DNA of 64,000 nt from Pedobacter sp. PAMC26386 (GCA_014302835.1 CP060294.1:2877067-2941066), one strand, 5' to 3'; positions 1 to 9,382 are shown, numbered from the stretch's first letter. Program-made: numbers and translations. The notes: generated by a model from the letters alone, not told the origin.

Positions 1-172
1 CTGAAGCGTAGTCTAGTACTTTCTCGTTGACCAAAGCATCATATAAGATCACATCCGCATCTTTCAATGCATTTGCACCTTTCATGGTAATCAGCTCGGG
101 ATCTCCCGGGCCGGCACCAACCAAAGTAATTCTTGGTTCTCTGATTTTTTTTGTTCCTGAATTAATTACCAT
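1..172 (-). CDS. cobA: Uroporphyrinogen-III C-methyltransferase, N-terminal part (cut by window edge)
   Basis: Reading the minus strand from an ATG at 172 gives an open frame that runs off the window. About 57 residues are visible. They contain [12 protein letters not shown] followed by [18 protein letters not shown], the N-terminal SAM-binding signature of the SUMT/CobA family, which doubly methylates uroporphyrinogen III on the way to siroheme. The start overlaps the stop of the siroheme-dependent reductase just upstream by 11 bp, so the two are almost certainly co-transcribed, which makes sense because that reductase needs siroheme. Whether the protein is a lone SUMT or a CysG-like fusion cannot be told from this fragment. 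Confidence 0.85.
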   Translation of the reverse strand, partial: MVINSGTKKIREPRITLVGAGPGDPELITMKGANALKDADVILYDALVNEKVLDYAS

Positions 173-2258
173 TTACCAGCGCCTCCCTTTTCGCTCTCAT
201 TTCTGTATAAAATTTGGTCGCCTGTTCTAAATATGCTTTCGCAAACTCTTCTGAAGGCTCATTTTTATTAATCTGTAAAACCAGTTCATTAAAAGTAACT
301 GGCAAAATCACCTCACCAGTTTCCACATAATTTGTTTCAAATTCTCTGATGACACCAATTTGCGTACTGCTGTTTACACTTTTATCTAATAGTAATGCTT
401 TTGCAGTATTTACAAACACACTGTAAGCATGATAAATCGCATCAGACCAGGCTTTACCTTCAAAAGAAGCATTAGCCCATAATAGTTTCTCTTCACCTTC
501 CAGTAAAAGCGTAGCCACCAAATCAATCACTACCCCCGCACATTCACCTACACCAATTGCAGTCACAAATGTTTCTTCATGCCCCCAGTCTACATACTCT
601 TCATTTGTCAATGCGGTCAGATCTGCTAATGGTTTCAGCAACTGGTAAAAATAATCTTTACCCTTCGCGTCATAATATTGGTGGAAACTTTCATCAGCTC
701 CGGAATTCATATGATAATCATCCAGAACCGTACGCAAAATAGCTGGTGCACGTTTTGTTGGTGCTTTAATCACACGTTCTGCAACTCTGCCTTCGCCGTC
801 ACCTACTGTTCCACCGCCAATCATTACCTGTACTGCAGGGACAACTTTACCATTTGCTTTCACCGAACTACCATGAAATCCAATATGTGCCAGGCCATGC
901 TGACCACATGAATTCATACAGCCACTTATTTTTATCTTAATATCTTTATCGTAAATCAGGTCAGGGTATTCTTCATAAATCACACTTTCTAATACCGCTG
1001 CTAATGACATACTATTGGCAATTCCCAGGTTACAGGTATCTGTACCAGGGCAGGTCGTAATATCACCTATACTATCAAAGCCCGGAACTGCGAAATCTAA
1101 TTCATGTAATGCAGCATATAAAGGAATCAATGCTTCTTCTCTGACAAATTTCAACAATAAGCCCTGATTCTGTGTAATTCTGATTTCATCGGCAACATAT
1201 GGACGTATAGCCGCTACAAATAATCTTGCTTTATCTGTTTTAATGTCACCCACCGGAACCTTGATATAGACCCCATAAAAACCACTTTGTTTTTGAGGGA
1301 ATACATTCGTATCAAACCATCTCTGGTATTGTTTTTCATCAGCCGGACGCACATCAGATGCACTTACCGGTTCTGGTAACTGAGGCAATGGTACAGTACC
1401 CAGATCAATCTCAAAAGTTTTAACCTTATTGGCTATCACTTCCTCTGCAATTAAACGAGTTACTTCTTCCAAACCCAATTTTTGCACCAGATATTTTAAC
1501 CTTGCTTTATTTCTGTTCGTTCTTTCACCATAACGGTCAAATACTCTCAAAACAGATTCTGAATAAGGAATTAACTGATCTTCCGGCAGAAAATCATGAA
1601 CCACACTAGCCAGAAAAGGCTGCGCCCCTAAACCACCAGCAAACATGACTTTGAATCCACGTTCTCCTTTTTCATTCAGTTTAGGAATAAATCCTAAATC
1701 ATGGATATAGCTGAAAGCTGTATCTTTCTCTGTAGATGAAAAAGAAATCTTGATTTTCCTGCCCATTTCCTGGCATACAGGATTACGCAAAAAGTATTTG
1801 AATGTGGCCTGAGCATAAGGAGAAACATCAAACAGCTCGTCTGGGTTAATCCCCGCATCGGGCGAAGAAGTTACATTTCTAACGGTATTACCGCAGGCTT
1901 CCCGTAAAGTAATATCATCACGTTCCAGTTCTGCCCATAGTTCAGGTGTACGGTCCAAACTCACATAGTGAATCTGAATATCCTGTCTGGTGGTTAAATG
2001 CAGATTTCCGCTTCCATATTCATCAGAAACATCAGCAATACGTAATAACTGTTTAAAGGTGACTTTTCCAAATGGCAATTTAATACGCACCATTTGTACG
2101 CCCGGCTGCCGCTGACCATAAACACCGCGAGCTAACCGCAAACTGCGAAACTTCTCATCGTGTATTTTTCCTTCACGGAAGGCACGGATCTTTTGTTCAA
2201 GATCTATGATATCTTTTTCTACTACCGGGTTCTCCAGCTCCGTTCTAAAACTTTGCAT
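162..2258 (-). CDS. Siroheme [4Fe-4S] sulfite/nitrite reductase with C-terminal HEPN-like region
   Basis: This 698-residue protein has the ferredoxin-type nitrite/sulfite reductase layout: a first ferredoxin-like half domain (about residues 45-105, with [18 protein letters not shown]), a first siroheme domain ([13 protein letters not shown]), a repeated half domain near 325-395, and the cluster ligands C403, C409, C447 and C451 (TCPGTDTC and [10 protein letters not shown]). It should reduce sulfite or nitrite by six electrons in the cytoplasm. About 150 residues follow the catalytic core and look all-helical. Bacteroidota members of this family are usually described as carrying a HEPN domain there, and I infer the same. 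Pairing with the siroheme-synthesis gene supports an assimilatory role. Sulfite versus nitrite cannot be decided from sequence alone. Confidence 0.85.
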   Translation of the reverse strand: MQSFRTELENPVVEKDIIDLEQKIRAFREGKIHDEKFRSLRLARGVYGQRQPGVQMVRIKLPFGKVTFKQLLRIADVSDEYGSGNLHLTTRQDIQIHYVSLDRTPELWAELERDDITLREACGNTVRNVTSSPDAGINPDELFDVSPYAQATFKYFLRNPVCQEMGRKIKISFSSTEKDTAFSYIHDLGFIPKLNEKGERGFKVMFAGGLGAQPFLASVVHDFLPEDQLIPYSESVLRVFDRYGERTNRNKARLKYLVQKLGLEEVTRLIAEEVIANKVKTFEIDLGTVPLPQLPEPVSASDVRPADEKQYQRWFDTNVFPQKQSGFYGVYIKVPVGDIKTDKARLFVAAIRPYVADEIRITQNQGLLLKFVREEALIPLYAALHELDFAVPGFDSIGDITTCPGTDTCNLGIANSMSLAAVLESVIYEEYPDLIYDKDIKIKISGCMNSCGQHGLAHIGFHGSSVKANGKVVPAVQVMIGGGTVGDGEGRVAERVIKAPTKRAPAILRTVLDDYHMNSGADESFHQYYDAKGKDYFYQLLKPLADLTALTNEEYVDWGHEETFVTAIGVGECAGVVIDLVATLLLEGEEKLLWANASFEGKAWSDAIYHAYSVFVNTAKALLLDKSVNSSTQIGVIREFETNYVETGEVILPVTFNELVLQINKNEPSEEFAKAYLEQATKFYTEMRAKREALVNGN

Positions 2259-2294
2259 GTCAATAAATCTTGGTTATGGATTGTTTCGTTTTAA

Positions 2295-2326
2295 AGACCG
2301 TTTTAGGGTCTCATCTTTCAAAGATA
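2295..2326 (-). promoter_or_regulatory. Putative promoter and 5' hairpin of the siroheme reductase gene
   Basis: On the minus strand TATCTTTG (2326-2319) matches the Bacteroidota -7 consensus TAnnTTTG. Transcription would begin near 2312. A small hairpin, AGACC-N7-GGTCT (2295-2311), lies right at the expected 5' end, about 37 nt before the ATG. No good -33 TTTG was found. The hairpin might affect mRNA stability or be a regulator site. Confidence 0.4.
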
Positions 2327-2419
2327 TATATTCTAGATAGATTTAGTAGTATTAAATATAAAATAATAGCAACTACCCTAACTAAAAGGGTATTAAACGA
2401 ATATTTTGATTTTCAAATG

Positions 2420-2453
2420 AAAAAGCCACCTCCTATTTTACAAAGAGATGGCC
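2420..2453 (-). terminator. Intrinsic terminator of the GntR/ABC operon
   Basis: On the minus strand GCCATCTC and GAGGTGGC pair over 8 bp with one G-U. The stem is followed by five T. It lies 27-60 bp after the last gene of the operon that starts at 5196. Confidence 0.75.
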
Positions 2454-2479
2454 GATATTAAAGGAGTACAGAAAAAATA

Positions 2480-3199
2480 TTACCTGATCATTTGTACAAT
2501 CTTTCCATTCAAAGAAACAGTAGCACTGTCAGATAGATTATAATTGGTTTTTACCAGTTGCGGATTCAGCAAGTTCAGCTTACTGTTACCAGGAACATTG
2601 AGCTCTGCATGGCCAATTTTGGTGTCCGAAGCCAGCGTAAGTTCTGCTCCGCCCTCTGTTTTAGTTCCGACATTAGCATTTAATCTTTGTATATCCATAC
2701 GGTGCAGATAAATACTTACAAAGCCTGCTATTTGCAAATCCAGCTGGGCTAAGTTATACCCCTTAACGCTAATATTACTTGAACCATTGTAATTGTACTC
2801 TCCTTTTTCAGGTACAAAAAATGGCGCTGTTAGAATCGCGTTCAGTTTTTTAGTGACAATGATAATTCTGCCATTAATGACGCCGCTTCTCGAATCTTTC
2901 CCAACTGTAGAAACACCTAAATTAAGTGTCTGCCCATTTACGCCGTATTTCACCAGGGTCTCTATGTCTTTATCTATCCAGATCCCTTCTTTGTCTCCAT
3001 ATTCGAGCTGAATCTCAGATAACTTTGCAGTCTTTATACTTAATTTTTCTACTCCACTTAAGGATTTAAAATTCATTCCGTTAAACCGGCTTTTATAGGC
3101 TCCTGTCAAATAATAATCTTTAAGTGATGAATTAAAGGCGACTAATGATCCTAAGGTAATCAGGACGGCTATGATGATGAACATTGTACTTGTCTTCAT
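2480..3199 (-). CDS. Membrane-anchored protein of unknown function, last gene of the GntR/ABC operon
   Basis: This 239-residue protein has one hydrophobic segment at residues 5-25 and then a soluble part rich in beta-strand-forming stretches, with serine/threonine/asparagine-rich turns. It is probably anchored in the inner membrane with the body outside. The C-terminal part (LNVPGNSKLNLLNPQLVKTN onward) resembles the repetitive beta-helical GIN/DUF2807-type domains common in Bacteroidota, but this is only an impression. Its ATG overlaps the stop of the GntR gene by 4 bp, so it is translationally coupled to the transporter operon. Its role could be to sense or bind the transported compound at the envelope. 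Confidence 0.6.
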   Translation of the reverse strand: MKTSTMFIIIAVLITLGSLVAFNSSLKDYYLTGAYKSRFNGMNFKSLSGVEKLSIKTAKLSEIQLEYGDKEGIWIDKDIETLVKYGVNGQTLNLGVSTVGKDSRSGVINGRIIIVTKKLNAILTAPFFVPEKGEYNYNGSSNISVKGYNLAQLDLQIAGFVSIYLHRMDIQRLNANVGTKTEGGAELTLASDTKIGHAELNVPGNSKLNLLNPQLVKTNYNLSDSATVSLNGKIVQMIR

Positions 3200-3573
3200 G
3201 ATTGTTCAGGTTTATGATTGATTTTCGTAAAGGTTTCATATCGTTGTTTAATCTCGTCTATACTAATGTCAAGCAGAGCAATATTTTTAAAAAACTCAGG
3301 AAGCTCCTGTCCCAGAAATCGTTCTTTCCTATAATCTTTCAGCTTTTCCTTAGCTTCAGGAGCAACGAAAAGACCAATTCCCCTCCTATTTAAAATCACT
3401 TCCTTAACTTGTAGAAATTCATAAGCCCGCATTACTGTATTCGGATTCACCTGAAGATCTCCTGCCAGCTCCCTCACAGAAGGAAGTTTTTCTATCCATT
3501 TCTCTACAAGTATATTGTCTCCCACAAATGCAGCTATTTGCAGATATATGGCTTCGTTTTCTCTAAATTCCAT
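3196..3573 (-). CDS. GntR-family regulator, YtrA subfamily
   Basis: At 125 residues this is typical of the short YtrA branch: an N-terminal winged helix (about 1-75, with LPSVRELAGDLQVNPNTVMRAYEFL) and a short helical dimerisation tail instead of a large effector-binding domain. It lies inside an operon with an ABC ATPase and permease, and a 22-bp inverted repeat of the type bound by YtrA proteins lies in front of the operon at 5212-5233. It is therefore most likely the autoregulating repressor. In Gram-positive relatives such operons respond to cell-wall antibiotics. That signal is not established here. Confidence 0.88.
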   Translation of the reverse strand: MEFRENEAIYLQIAAFVGDNILVEKWIEKLPSVRELAGDLQVNPNTVMRAYEFLQVKEVILNRRGIGLFVAPEAKEKLKDYRKERFLGQELPEFFKNIALLDISIDEIKQRYETFTKINHKPEQS

Positions 3574-3574
3574 T

Positions 3575-4360
3575 TTATACTTGTTTTTCTTTCAGTTTAA
3601 AAAATGCTGCTGCCCATAATACAATGGTAACTGCAATCACCATATAAATCACAATGATATAGGACTGTTCCATAGGTTTGATATAAATAGACTGACCTTT
3701 AATTTCTCCACGCAATACCACCCCAGCAAAAAGAGGTTGCATCCTTGCGCTTGCTAAAAAGAAGTAATTAACAATAGGGATGTTCACCACTTGAAAACAG
3801 ATCAATGTAATAAAAACAGCAAAAGCAGTTTTGATGAAGTGCAATTTTTCAAAAAATATAGCACCAAGAAGAGTAGCTCCATGCATTAAACCAAAGATTA
3901 AAAATGCGATCAGGAATTTGTTTCTATCCTCACCAAAATTAAGCAGGTCATTTTTCACCAATGGATTAATATCACCGATTTTGATCACGATCAGATCTAT
4001 CATGAAAAAGCACATGACAAAGATCACTTGAAAAATTAAATAAGAATAGATCCAGCCTACTAGAAATCTCTCAAAATGTGAAACAGGCAATGTTAATGCT
4101 GGAATGGATCTTTTCTTATCCCCAAGATCGGCAAACACCATACTTGTAAAAATAGTACCCGATAGGAGCAGGAAAACAGAAAAATATGCTCCCTGTACAT
4201 TAATACTTAGACGCCCGTTACCGAAATAAGCAGTAGTACCTAACATCAAGGTTAAAATTCCAATTAAAACTGCGACAGCTATTAAATAAGTATGATAATG
4301 CTCTCTTGTATGTTTACTAAATAGCTTAAAAAAGCGTTGAAAACTAAATATATTTTTCAT
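3575..4360 (-). CDS. ABC transporter permease, about six transmembrane segments
   Basis: This 261-residue hydrophobic protein shows about six membrane segments (near 26-46, 57-77, 105-130, 150-170, 178-200 and 235-253). It is an ABC-2/YtrC-like integral subunit with no large soluble domain. It starts 5 bp after the ATPase gene and ends 1 bp before the regulator gene, so the three are made together. It should pair with the ATPase encoded at 4366-5196 as a homodimeric exporter. The substrate is unknown. Confidence 0.75.
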   Translation of the reverse strand: MKNIFSFQRFFKLFSKHTREHYHTYLIAVAVLIGILTLMLGTTAYFGNGRLSINVQGAYFSVFLLLSGTIFTSMVFADLGDKKRSIPALTLPVSHFERFLVGWIYSYLIFQVIFVMCFFMIDLIVIKIGDINPLVKNDLLNFGEDRNKFLIAFLIFGLMHGATLLGAIFFEKLHFIKTAFAVFITLICFQVVNIPIVNYFFLASARMQPLFAGVVLRGEIKGQSIYIKPMEQSYIIVIYMVIAVTIVLWAAAFFKLKEKQV

Positions 4361-4365
4361 GTTAT

Positions 4366-5196
4366 TTATTTTAAACTATCTATAATGGACTGATGACCAG
4401 AGATAATGGAATTAAAAAGCATTTCCATATCCACCCTGCTAAATTTTTGTTCCTTATTCACACTAATTGTATTTACACCAATTGTATTTTCCTCAACATA
4501 CAATACTTCCGCAGCATTTGCCTGTGTGGGGGTTGTAAACAGCAAACGCTCTGCAATCTGATCCAGTGAACTGTTCAATACAATTTCTTTTTCATGTAAT
4601 ATAACCAGAGTATCAATCAGGCTATCCAGATCCCTGACCTGATGCGTAGAAATAATCACACATCTTTCTTCCGTTAAAGAACCGGCAATGATTTTTCGAA
4701 ACTGTATTTTAGAAGGGATATCCAATCCATTAGTCGGCTCATCCATAATTAATAACGGCGTATTGGTAGCCAGCCCAAAACCTATCATCACTTTTTTCTG
4801 CTGACCAAAAGACAATTTACTCAGCTTCTTATTGTCTGGAACATCAAATTGTACCAGTATCTTTTTGAACTGTGCAGTATCAAAATTCGGATAAAAGTGA
4901 GCAGTACTCTCCATGAACTGAGTTGCAGTGAGTACAGGCATAAAGAGTTCTTCAGGAATAAAAAACAGCTCCTGCAAAAAAGTGGGTAACCGGTCAGCAG
5001 CATTAAAGCTATTTAAGGTACAACGACCGTTTAAAGGATACACGAGCCCGGCCAGGTTTTTCAGTAAAGTCGATTTACCCGCCCCATTCTTGCCGAGGAG
5101 ACCATAAATATGGCCCGCTTTTAAGGATAGGTTCAGATCCTTGAATAGCAACGAATTTTTACTGTAGCCAAAAGTTAAGTTAGTTATCTCTATCAT
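4366..5196 (-). CDS. ABC transporter ATP-binding protein (YtrB-like)
   Basis: This 276-residue nucleotide-binding subunit has Walker A GKNGAGKS at 35-42, signature LSFGQQ at 128-133, Walker B LLIMDEP at 148-154 and the D-loop NGLD. The last 70 residues form the extra C-terminal region usual in drug or bacitracin-type exporters. It is the first gene of the four-gene operon. The ATG lies 16 bp downstream of the proposed operator, so repressor binding would block initiation directly. Confidence 0.88.
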   Translation of the reverse strand: MIEITNLTFGYSKNSLLFKDLNLSLKAGHIYGLLGKNGAGKSTLLKNLAGLVYPLNGRCTLNSFNAADRLPTFLQELFFIPEELFMPVLTATQFMESTAHFYPNFDTAQFKKILVQFDVPDNKKLSKLSFGQQKKVMIGFGLATNTPLLIMDEPTNGLDIPSKIQFRKIIAGSLTEERCVIISTHQVRDLDSLIDTLVILHEKEIVLNSSLDQIAERLLFTTPTQANAAEVLYVEENTIGVNTISVNKEQKFSRVDMEMLFNSIISGHQSIIDSLK

Positions 5197-5211
5197 GGTT
5201 CTAGTGTCTAG

Positions 5212-5233
5212 GTGTACTAGTTATCTAATACAC
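5212..5233 (-). promoter_or_regulatory. YtrA-type operator of the ABC operon
   Basis: A 22-bp imperfect inverted repeat of the form GTGTAnTAGnTAnCTAnTACAC (18 of 22 positions symmetric) sits between the ABC operon start and a possible -7 element TTCTTTTG on the minus strand (5251-5244). Its form resembles operators described for YtrA-subfamily GntR regulators, and a YtrA-like gene is in the operon. Confidence 0.7.
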
Positions 5234-5300
5234 TATAAATGTACAAAAGAATTTAACTAATCCAAATTCGTTGAAACAAGAAGTTCATCAAAAAAAGAAC

Positions 5301-5378
5301 AAAAAAAATACCCGGACATCCACCCAGGTATTCTTTATCAACTAAACCTTAACTAGAAAATACTAACCAAATATTTTA
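5301..5378 (-). ncRNA. Candidate orphan small RNA (promoter plus intrinsic terminator, no gene)
   Basis: The 300-bp gap between the divergent ABC and MutS-like genes holds a minus-strand -7 match TATGTTTG (5392-5385). About 50-80 bp later comes a strong terminator: AATACCTGG/CCGGGTATT, 9 bp with one G-U (5332-5307), then six or more T. No gene lies between them, and the transcript would stop before the ABC operon. A 12-codon frame starting at 5391 is probably chance, since its ATG overlaps the -7 element. It could be an sRNA or an attenuated leader. Confidence 0.35.
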
Positions 5379-5497
5379 CTGGCACAAACATACTGCGCCT
5401 ATATAAATTCAGTGTTAAAAATTAATGATCAGATTATGTCCCCACCTTCTTATTTTTTCTTTAAATTTCGCATCTTTTCATACTATCATAATTACCA

Positions 5498-7162
5498 ATG
5501 CTGATTCTAGCCTATATCATTCTTGCATTAATCTCTGTTTACCTGCTTATTTATCTTTATAAAAAGAACTTTTCCGTTCAAAGCCAACGGGAAGAACTAA
5601 AGCGTGATTGGGGGAGCGCCAAAAACAGCAGATATATCGATATTGATCTGATAGAAAACTATTTTTTAAATACAATCACTGAATCTTCAGAAAAGCTACA
5701 ATTGATTTCAGATAAAATAGCTGATGATTTATATATTAATGATGTTTTTAAACTGATTGACAGAACCGTTTCGAGAGTTGGCCAGCAGTTTCTATACGCA
5801 AGACTGAGAACTATTGATAAAGATCAAACAGAACTAACCAAACTTGACCAGTTTGCAGATGCACTTACAGCAGATGAAAGGCTCAGACTAGATACACAAA
5901 CAACCTTACAGATACTGGAGAAGAATGACTCCTATTATTTTCAGGATCTGATCTATGCCAAAAAGATCGACATACCAACATTCCTGCCGGTCGTTTATAT
6001 TCTTGCTTGCCTGAATATCCTCTGCTTGATCTGTACTATCTTTCACCCAGGCTTTCTACTCGCCTTTTTTGGAATATTCATTATCAATACAGGTCTTCAT
6101 TACTGGAATAAAAACAAAGTAAGTGTACATACTTCTTCCTTGGGCGAATTTCTTAAAGCATTTGACACAGCTAAAAAACTGGATGCAGATGCGAAGATCA
6201 GTGCTCAGTTTCCTGATGCCGCCAATCTGATTAAAGAACTTACCCCATTAAAAAGGAAAATGATTGGGGTAAAGCTCGATAATATGGCAGAGGCCGATAC
6301 GGTTATGATTGGTTATATGTTATTCGAGCTGCTAAAAATTGCCTTTAATGTAGAATTTATAGTTTTCTATGCAATTATTGACTCCCTGAGAGCCAAAAAA
6401 GTAGCACTAAAAAAACTCTTTAAATTCATTGGGACCGTAGATACAGCTGTTTCCATCTCATCCTTAAGACATTCATGGGAAGGTGAGTATTGCAAACCAG
6501 TTTTCAACCAGGAGAATTGCCTGGATATTGAAGGGATCAAACACCCCTTAATCGTTAACTGCGTACCAAATGATCTTGATTTGCAACATAAAAACCTATT
6601 GCTTACCGGTTCTAATATGTCCGGCAAAACAACCTTTATCAGATCAGTAGGTGTCAATATGATTCTGGGACAAACGCTTTTCACCTGTATGGCAAAAAAG
6701 TTCAGCATGCCCTACTCTAAAATTTTCTCGTCAATCACCATTTCTGATAGTTTGCTGGAAGAAAAGAGTTATTATTTTGAAGAAATGAGAATTATCAAAA
6801 ACTTCATCGAAGAATCTGTGAGTGAAGAACCATGTTTTTTCATCCTGGATGAAATTTTCAAGGGTACTAATACCATTGAAAGAGTCTCTGCAGGAAAAGC
6901 GATCCTTTCCTATCTGGCAAAAGGCAATAACTTTGTATTCGTATCCACACATGATACGGAACTCAACGAACTGCTGAAAACTGAATATGAGCACTACCAC
7001 TTCTCTGAGACCATAGCCGAAGAAGAACTGATCTTTGACCATACCATAAAAAAGGGCCCCTTAAAAACAAGAAATGCAATCAGAATCCTGGAAATCAATA
7101 ATTATCCGGCATCCGTTATTGCTGACGCAAACGCTACAGTTGATTTAATCATGAAGGATTAG
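5498..7162 (+). CDS. MutS-related membrane-anchored ATPase
   Basis: This 554-residue protein begins with a transmembrane segment (about 3-20), has a second hydrophobic hairpin near 160-200, and ends with a MutS-type ATPase domain: Walker A GSNMSGKT at 371-378 and Walker B FFILDE around 447-452, followed by the MutS-like FKGTNTIERVSAG. It lacks the mismatch-recognition N-terminus of MutS, so it is not a housekeeping repair protein. Such short membrane MutS paralogues are frequent in Bacteroidota and have no established role. Its 3' end overlaps the convergent gene by 14 bp. Confidence 0.8.
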   Translation: MLILAYIILALISVYLLIYLYKKNFSVQSQREELKRDWGSAKNSRYIDIDLIENYFLNTITESSEKLQLISDKIADDLYINDVFKLIDRTVSRVGQQFLYARLRTIDKDQTELTKLDQFADALTADERLRLDTQTTLQILEKNDSYYFQDLIYAKKIDIPTFLPVVYILACLNILCLICTIFHPGFLLAFFGIFIINTGLHYWNKNKVSVHTSSLGEFLKAFDTAKKLDADAKISAQFPDAANLIKELTPLKRKMIGVKLDNMAEADTVMIGYMLFELLKIAFNVEFIVFYAIIDSLRAKKVALKKLFKFIGTVDTAVSISSLRHSWEGEYCKPVFNQENCLDIEGIKHPLIVNCVPNDLDLQHKNLLLTGSNMSGKTTFIRSVGVNMILGQTLFTCMAKKFSMPYSKIFSSITISDSLLEEKSYYFEEMRIIKNFIEESVSEEPCFFILDEIFKGTNTIERVSAGKAILSYLAKGNNFVFVSTHDTELNELLKTEYEHYHFSETIAEEELIFDHTIKKGPLKTRNAIRILEINNYPASVIADANATVDLIMKD

Positions 7163-7802
7163 TTAGATCCTTTAAGATTGCTTTACTGGCATTGATATTC
7201 AATGTGTCACCCGCATTTTCTGGATTCTGTATATATTCACGAAGTGCATTGATATATTCCTGACGGAAAGATTTGTTATTTGGACTTGCATTATACATGC
7301 CCCGAGCTTTTTCCAGCGGTTTTAAATTTTCATAAATTATTTTTTTTATACCATAAGGCGATTCATCAGCCATGATTGCAATGTTTTGCTCAAAACCTTT
7401 GATGTATTTAACCACAAAACGCTCTCCTTTGGGTGGAATAAGGATTTCATTGCGAATCGGATAAATGGAGGCTGATGTCGTCGAGAAATCTGTTACCACA
7501 TCCCTTCCATCTGCCGTCTTCACCACCACATCATAATCCCAGATCGGCGACTCATTTAATGTTGAACTGGTTTCCTCTGCCATGGTAATCACCGCAGATC
7601 CCGTCTCCCCATAATGCGCAAGAAACACTGCATTTACAAATTGACCGGTAAAAACATTCGCAATAGCCAGAATAAAACAAAAAATAACGTAGAATAGACT
7701 ATTACGCCAAACACTCATTCCCATACCAAATAGAAGAAGCACTAAAAAGGACCAGGCTCCGTGATGGGCAAAAAAATAGAAAAGCATTGATAATATCTTC
7801 AT
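7149..7802 (-). CDS. Membrane protein of unknown function
   Basis: The 217-residue product has two to three hydrophobic segments in the first 65 residues. A soluble domain of about 100 residues with several beta strands follows (containing VVVKTADGRDVVTDF and a KGERFVVKY stretch), then a charged helical tail. The topology suggests a small inner-membrane protein with the body in the periplasm or cytoplasm. I do not recognise the family. It is transcribed alone and converges on the MutS-like gene. Confidence 0.6.
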   Translation of the reverse strand: MKILSMLFYFFAHHGAWSFLVLLLFGMGMSVWRNSLFYVIFCFILAIANVFTGQFVNAVFLAHYGETGSAVITMAEETSSTLNESPIWDYDVVVKTADGRDVVTDFSTTSASIYPIRNEILIPPKGERFVVKYIKGFEQNIAIMADESPYGIKKIIYENLKPLEKARGMYNASPNNKSFRQEYINALREYIQNPENAGDTLNINASKAILKDLTNPS

Positions 7803-7893
7803 TACTAATTAATTAGTCCGTAACTAAACTAATCAATATTCCGATAGTATCAATGCTAAATCCTTTATTATGAAAATACAGTGAATCAGACAG

Positions 7894-8430
7894 TTATTTC
7901 AATGCAGGCGCTAAAGGCCAGTCTACAGGAATATCTGTTAAAGCGTGCAGATAATTCGTAATGATTTTATCACCCACAATCATCACGATATCAACCAGGT
8001 TTCCTTCCGTATAACCTGCTTCCTCAAATTCAGCTAGAAGTACTGCATCTACATGGCCTTTATTTTCAGTGATACTTTTCGCTACTTTAGCTATTAAAGC
8101 AAATTTTGGATCAAAAGTGATCTCAGCTTTACGGATCTCCAGGATCTGTTCATCAGTAAAACCATTCATTTTTGCAAAAACCGTATGTGCACTTAAACAA
8201 TATAAGCAGTCATTGATTTCACTGACTACTAAATTGATTACTTCACGTTCTTTAGGTTTGATCGAATTTTTAGCATTTTGAAGGGCCAGAAAGTTTCCTA
8301 ACGCATGATCTGAATTTGCGAATGTGGCATATAGATTCGGTACAAAACCAATCATTGTTTTCAAATTATCAAAAATAGCCTGGTCAGCTGGTGTTACCTG
8401 TTCTCTTGTTGGGATGGTGAAAGTTTTCAT
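7894..8430 (-). CDS. AhpD-like (carboxymuconolactone decarboxylase fold) peroxidase-related protein
   Basis: The 178-residue protein has the AhpD-type redox motif CLYCLSAH (C-x2-C then H) in a helical fold, preceded by a conserved glutamate in REVINLVVSE. Family members reduce peroxides or act as small thiol oxidoreductases in the cytoplasm. I choose the ATG at 8430 (MKTFTIPTRE) over one 39 bp upstream because family members begin close to this sequence. It sits downstream of an AraC regulator on the same strand, about 100 bp away, which may control it. Confidence 0.78.
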   Translation of the reverse strand: MKTFTIPTREQVTPADQAIFDNLKTMIGFVPNLYATFANSDHALGNFLALQNAKNSIKPKEREVINLVVSEINDCLYCLSAHTVFAKMNGFTDEQILEIRKAEITFDPKFALIAKVAKSITENKGHVDAVLLAEFEEAGYTEGNLVDIVMIVGDKIITNYLHALTDIPVDWPLAPALK

Positions 8431-8533
8431 GCTTTTGTGATTTAATGTTCTTTTCTTATTGAACACCACAAATATCCATTTTCAATTGAACCCGGCGAAT
8501 AGACAGACTTCCCGAAGGTTTGTAATAAATGCC

Positions 8534-9382
8534 TTAAGCACTTTTAGCACTCCTGAAATCAGAAGGTGATAAGGAAGCATGTTTTTTAAAGAAATTGCTA
8601 AAATATGCCGCATCATCAAAACCCAGATCATAAGCGATTTCTTTAGCAGACTTATCCGTATAAATTAATAAACGTTTCGCTTCCAATGTGATCCTTTCCT
8701 GGATCACAGCCAAGGGCGATTTATGGTTATAAATAGCAAACAGGTTAGACAAGGTCTTAGGAGAGCGGTTCAGCAATTCAGCATAAAACTGCACCTGATG
8801 TTGTAAACGGTAATGTTTCTCCACCAATAAGTTATACCTTCTAATGATATCCAATTTATCATCCGTCAGATTTTTATCTGCAACATACTGCCCTTTAGCG
8901 AGCCTGGTTGTAATAATTATCAATCTTTTAAGTAACATTTGCAGCATCTCCCGCTGAATATTATCTACCGTATTAAACTCTTCAATAAATATTTCATAAA
9001 GCAGTGTAATCTTCTTTTGCTCTTGTTCATTGAGTCTGATAAACATATTACCTGTAGATCCATAAAACAAAAAGCCAACACAGCTCACCTCTTTATCATG
9101 GTCAACAATACAATAAAAGCTTCTGTTATATTGCCAGGCAACTATTTGTTCCGGCTTTTCAAATTGGAAAGATTGATTGACCATCAAAGGCAAAATGCTT
9201 TGCTCAGGAAAATCATATTTCACTCCATCAATAGTGATCTCCTGCTTACTCCCCTTATTCCAGGCTATGGTAAGGAATTTTTCTGAATGGTTATGCTGAA
9301 AAAACAAGCGATCGAAACCTGCCTCATTAATAATCAGATGGAATTCGCCCCTGCTAACAGGCTCTAAGTAGTGAAACTTCAT
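8534..9382 (-). CDS. AraC-family transcriptional regulator
   Basis: About 282 residues. An N-terminal sensor/dimerisation part is followed by the AraC double helix-turn-helix over roughly the last 95 residues (SAKEIAYDLGFDDAAYFSNF and then FKKHASLSPSDFR, the classic second-HTH signature). It could also begin at an ATG at 9406, adding eight residues. It is divergent from the NAD-binding protein gene at 9550 and upstream of the AhpD-like gene, so either may be its target. The effector is unknown. Confidence 0.85.
   Translation of the reverse strand: MKFHYLEPVSRGEFHLIINEAGFDRLFFQHNHSEKFLTIAWNKGSKQEITIDGVKYDFPEQSILPLMVNQSFQFEKPEQIVAWQYNRSFYCIVDHDKEVSCVGFLFYGSTGNMFIRLNEQEQKKITLLYEIFIEEFNTVDNIQREMLQMLLKRLIIITTRLAKGQYVADKNLTDDKLDIIRRYNLLVEKHYRLQHQVQFYAELLNRSPKTLSNLFAIYNHKSPLAVIQERITLEAKRLLIYTDKSAKEIAYDLGFDDAAYFSNFFKKHASLSPSDFRSAKSA

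Noticed and set aside
2259..2420. Riboswitch before the siroheme reductase gene
   Set aside because: The likely leader is only about 55 nt, with one small hairpin, and no known sulfur or SAM riboswitch core can be made out.
5353..5391. 12-residue peptide inside the orphan transcript
   Set aside because: Its ATG overlaps the proposed -7 element, so it could not be translated from that transcript.
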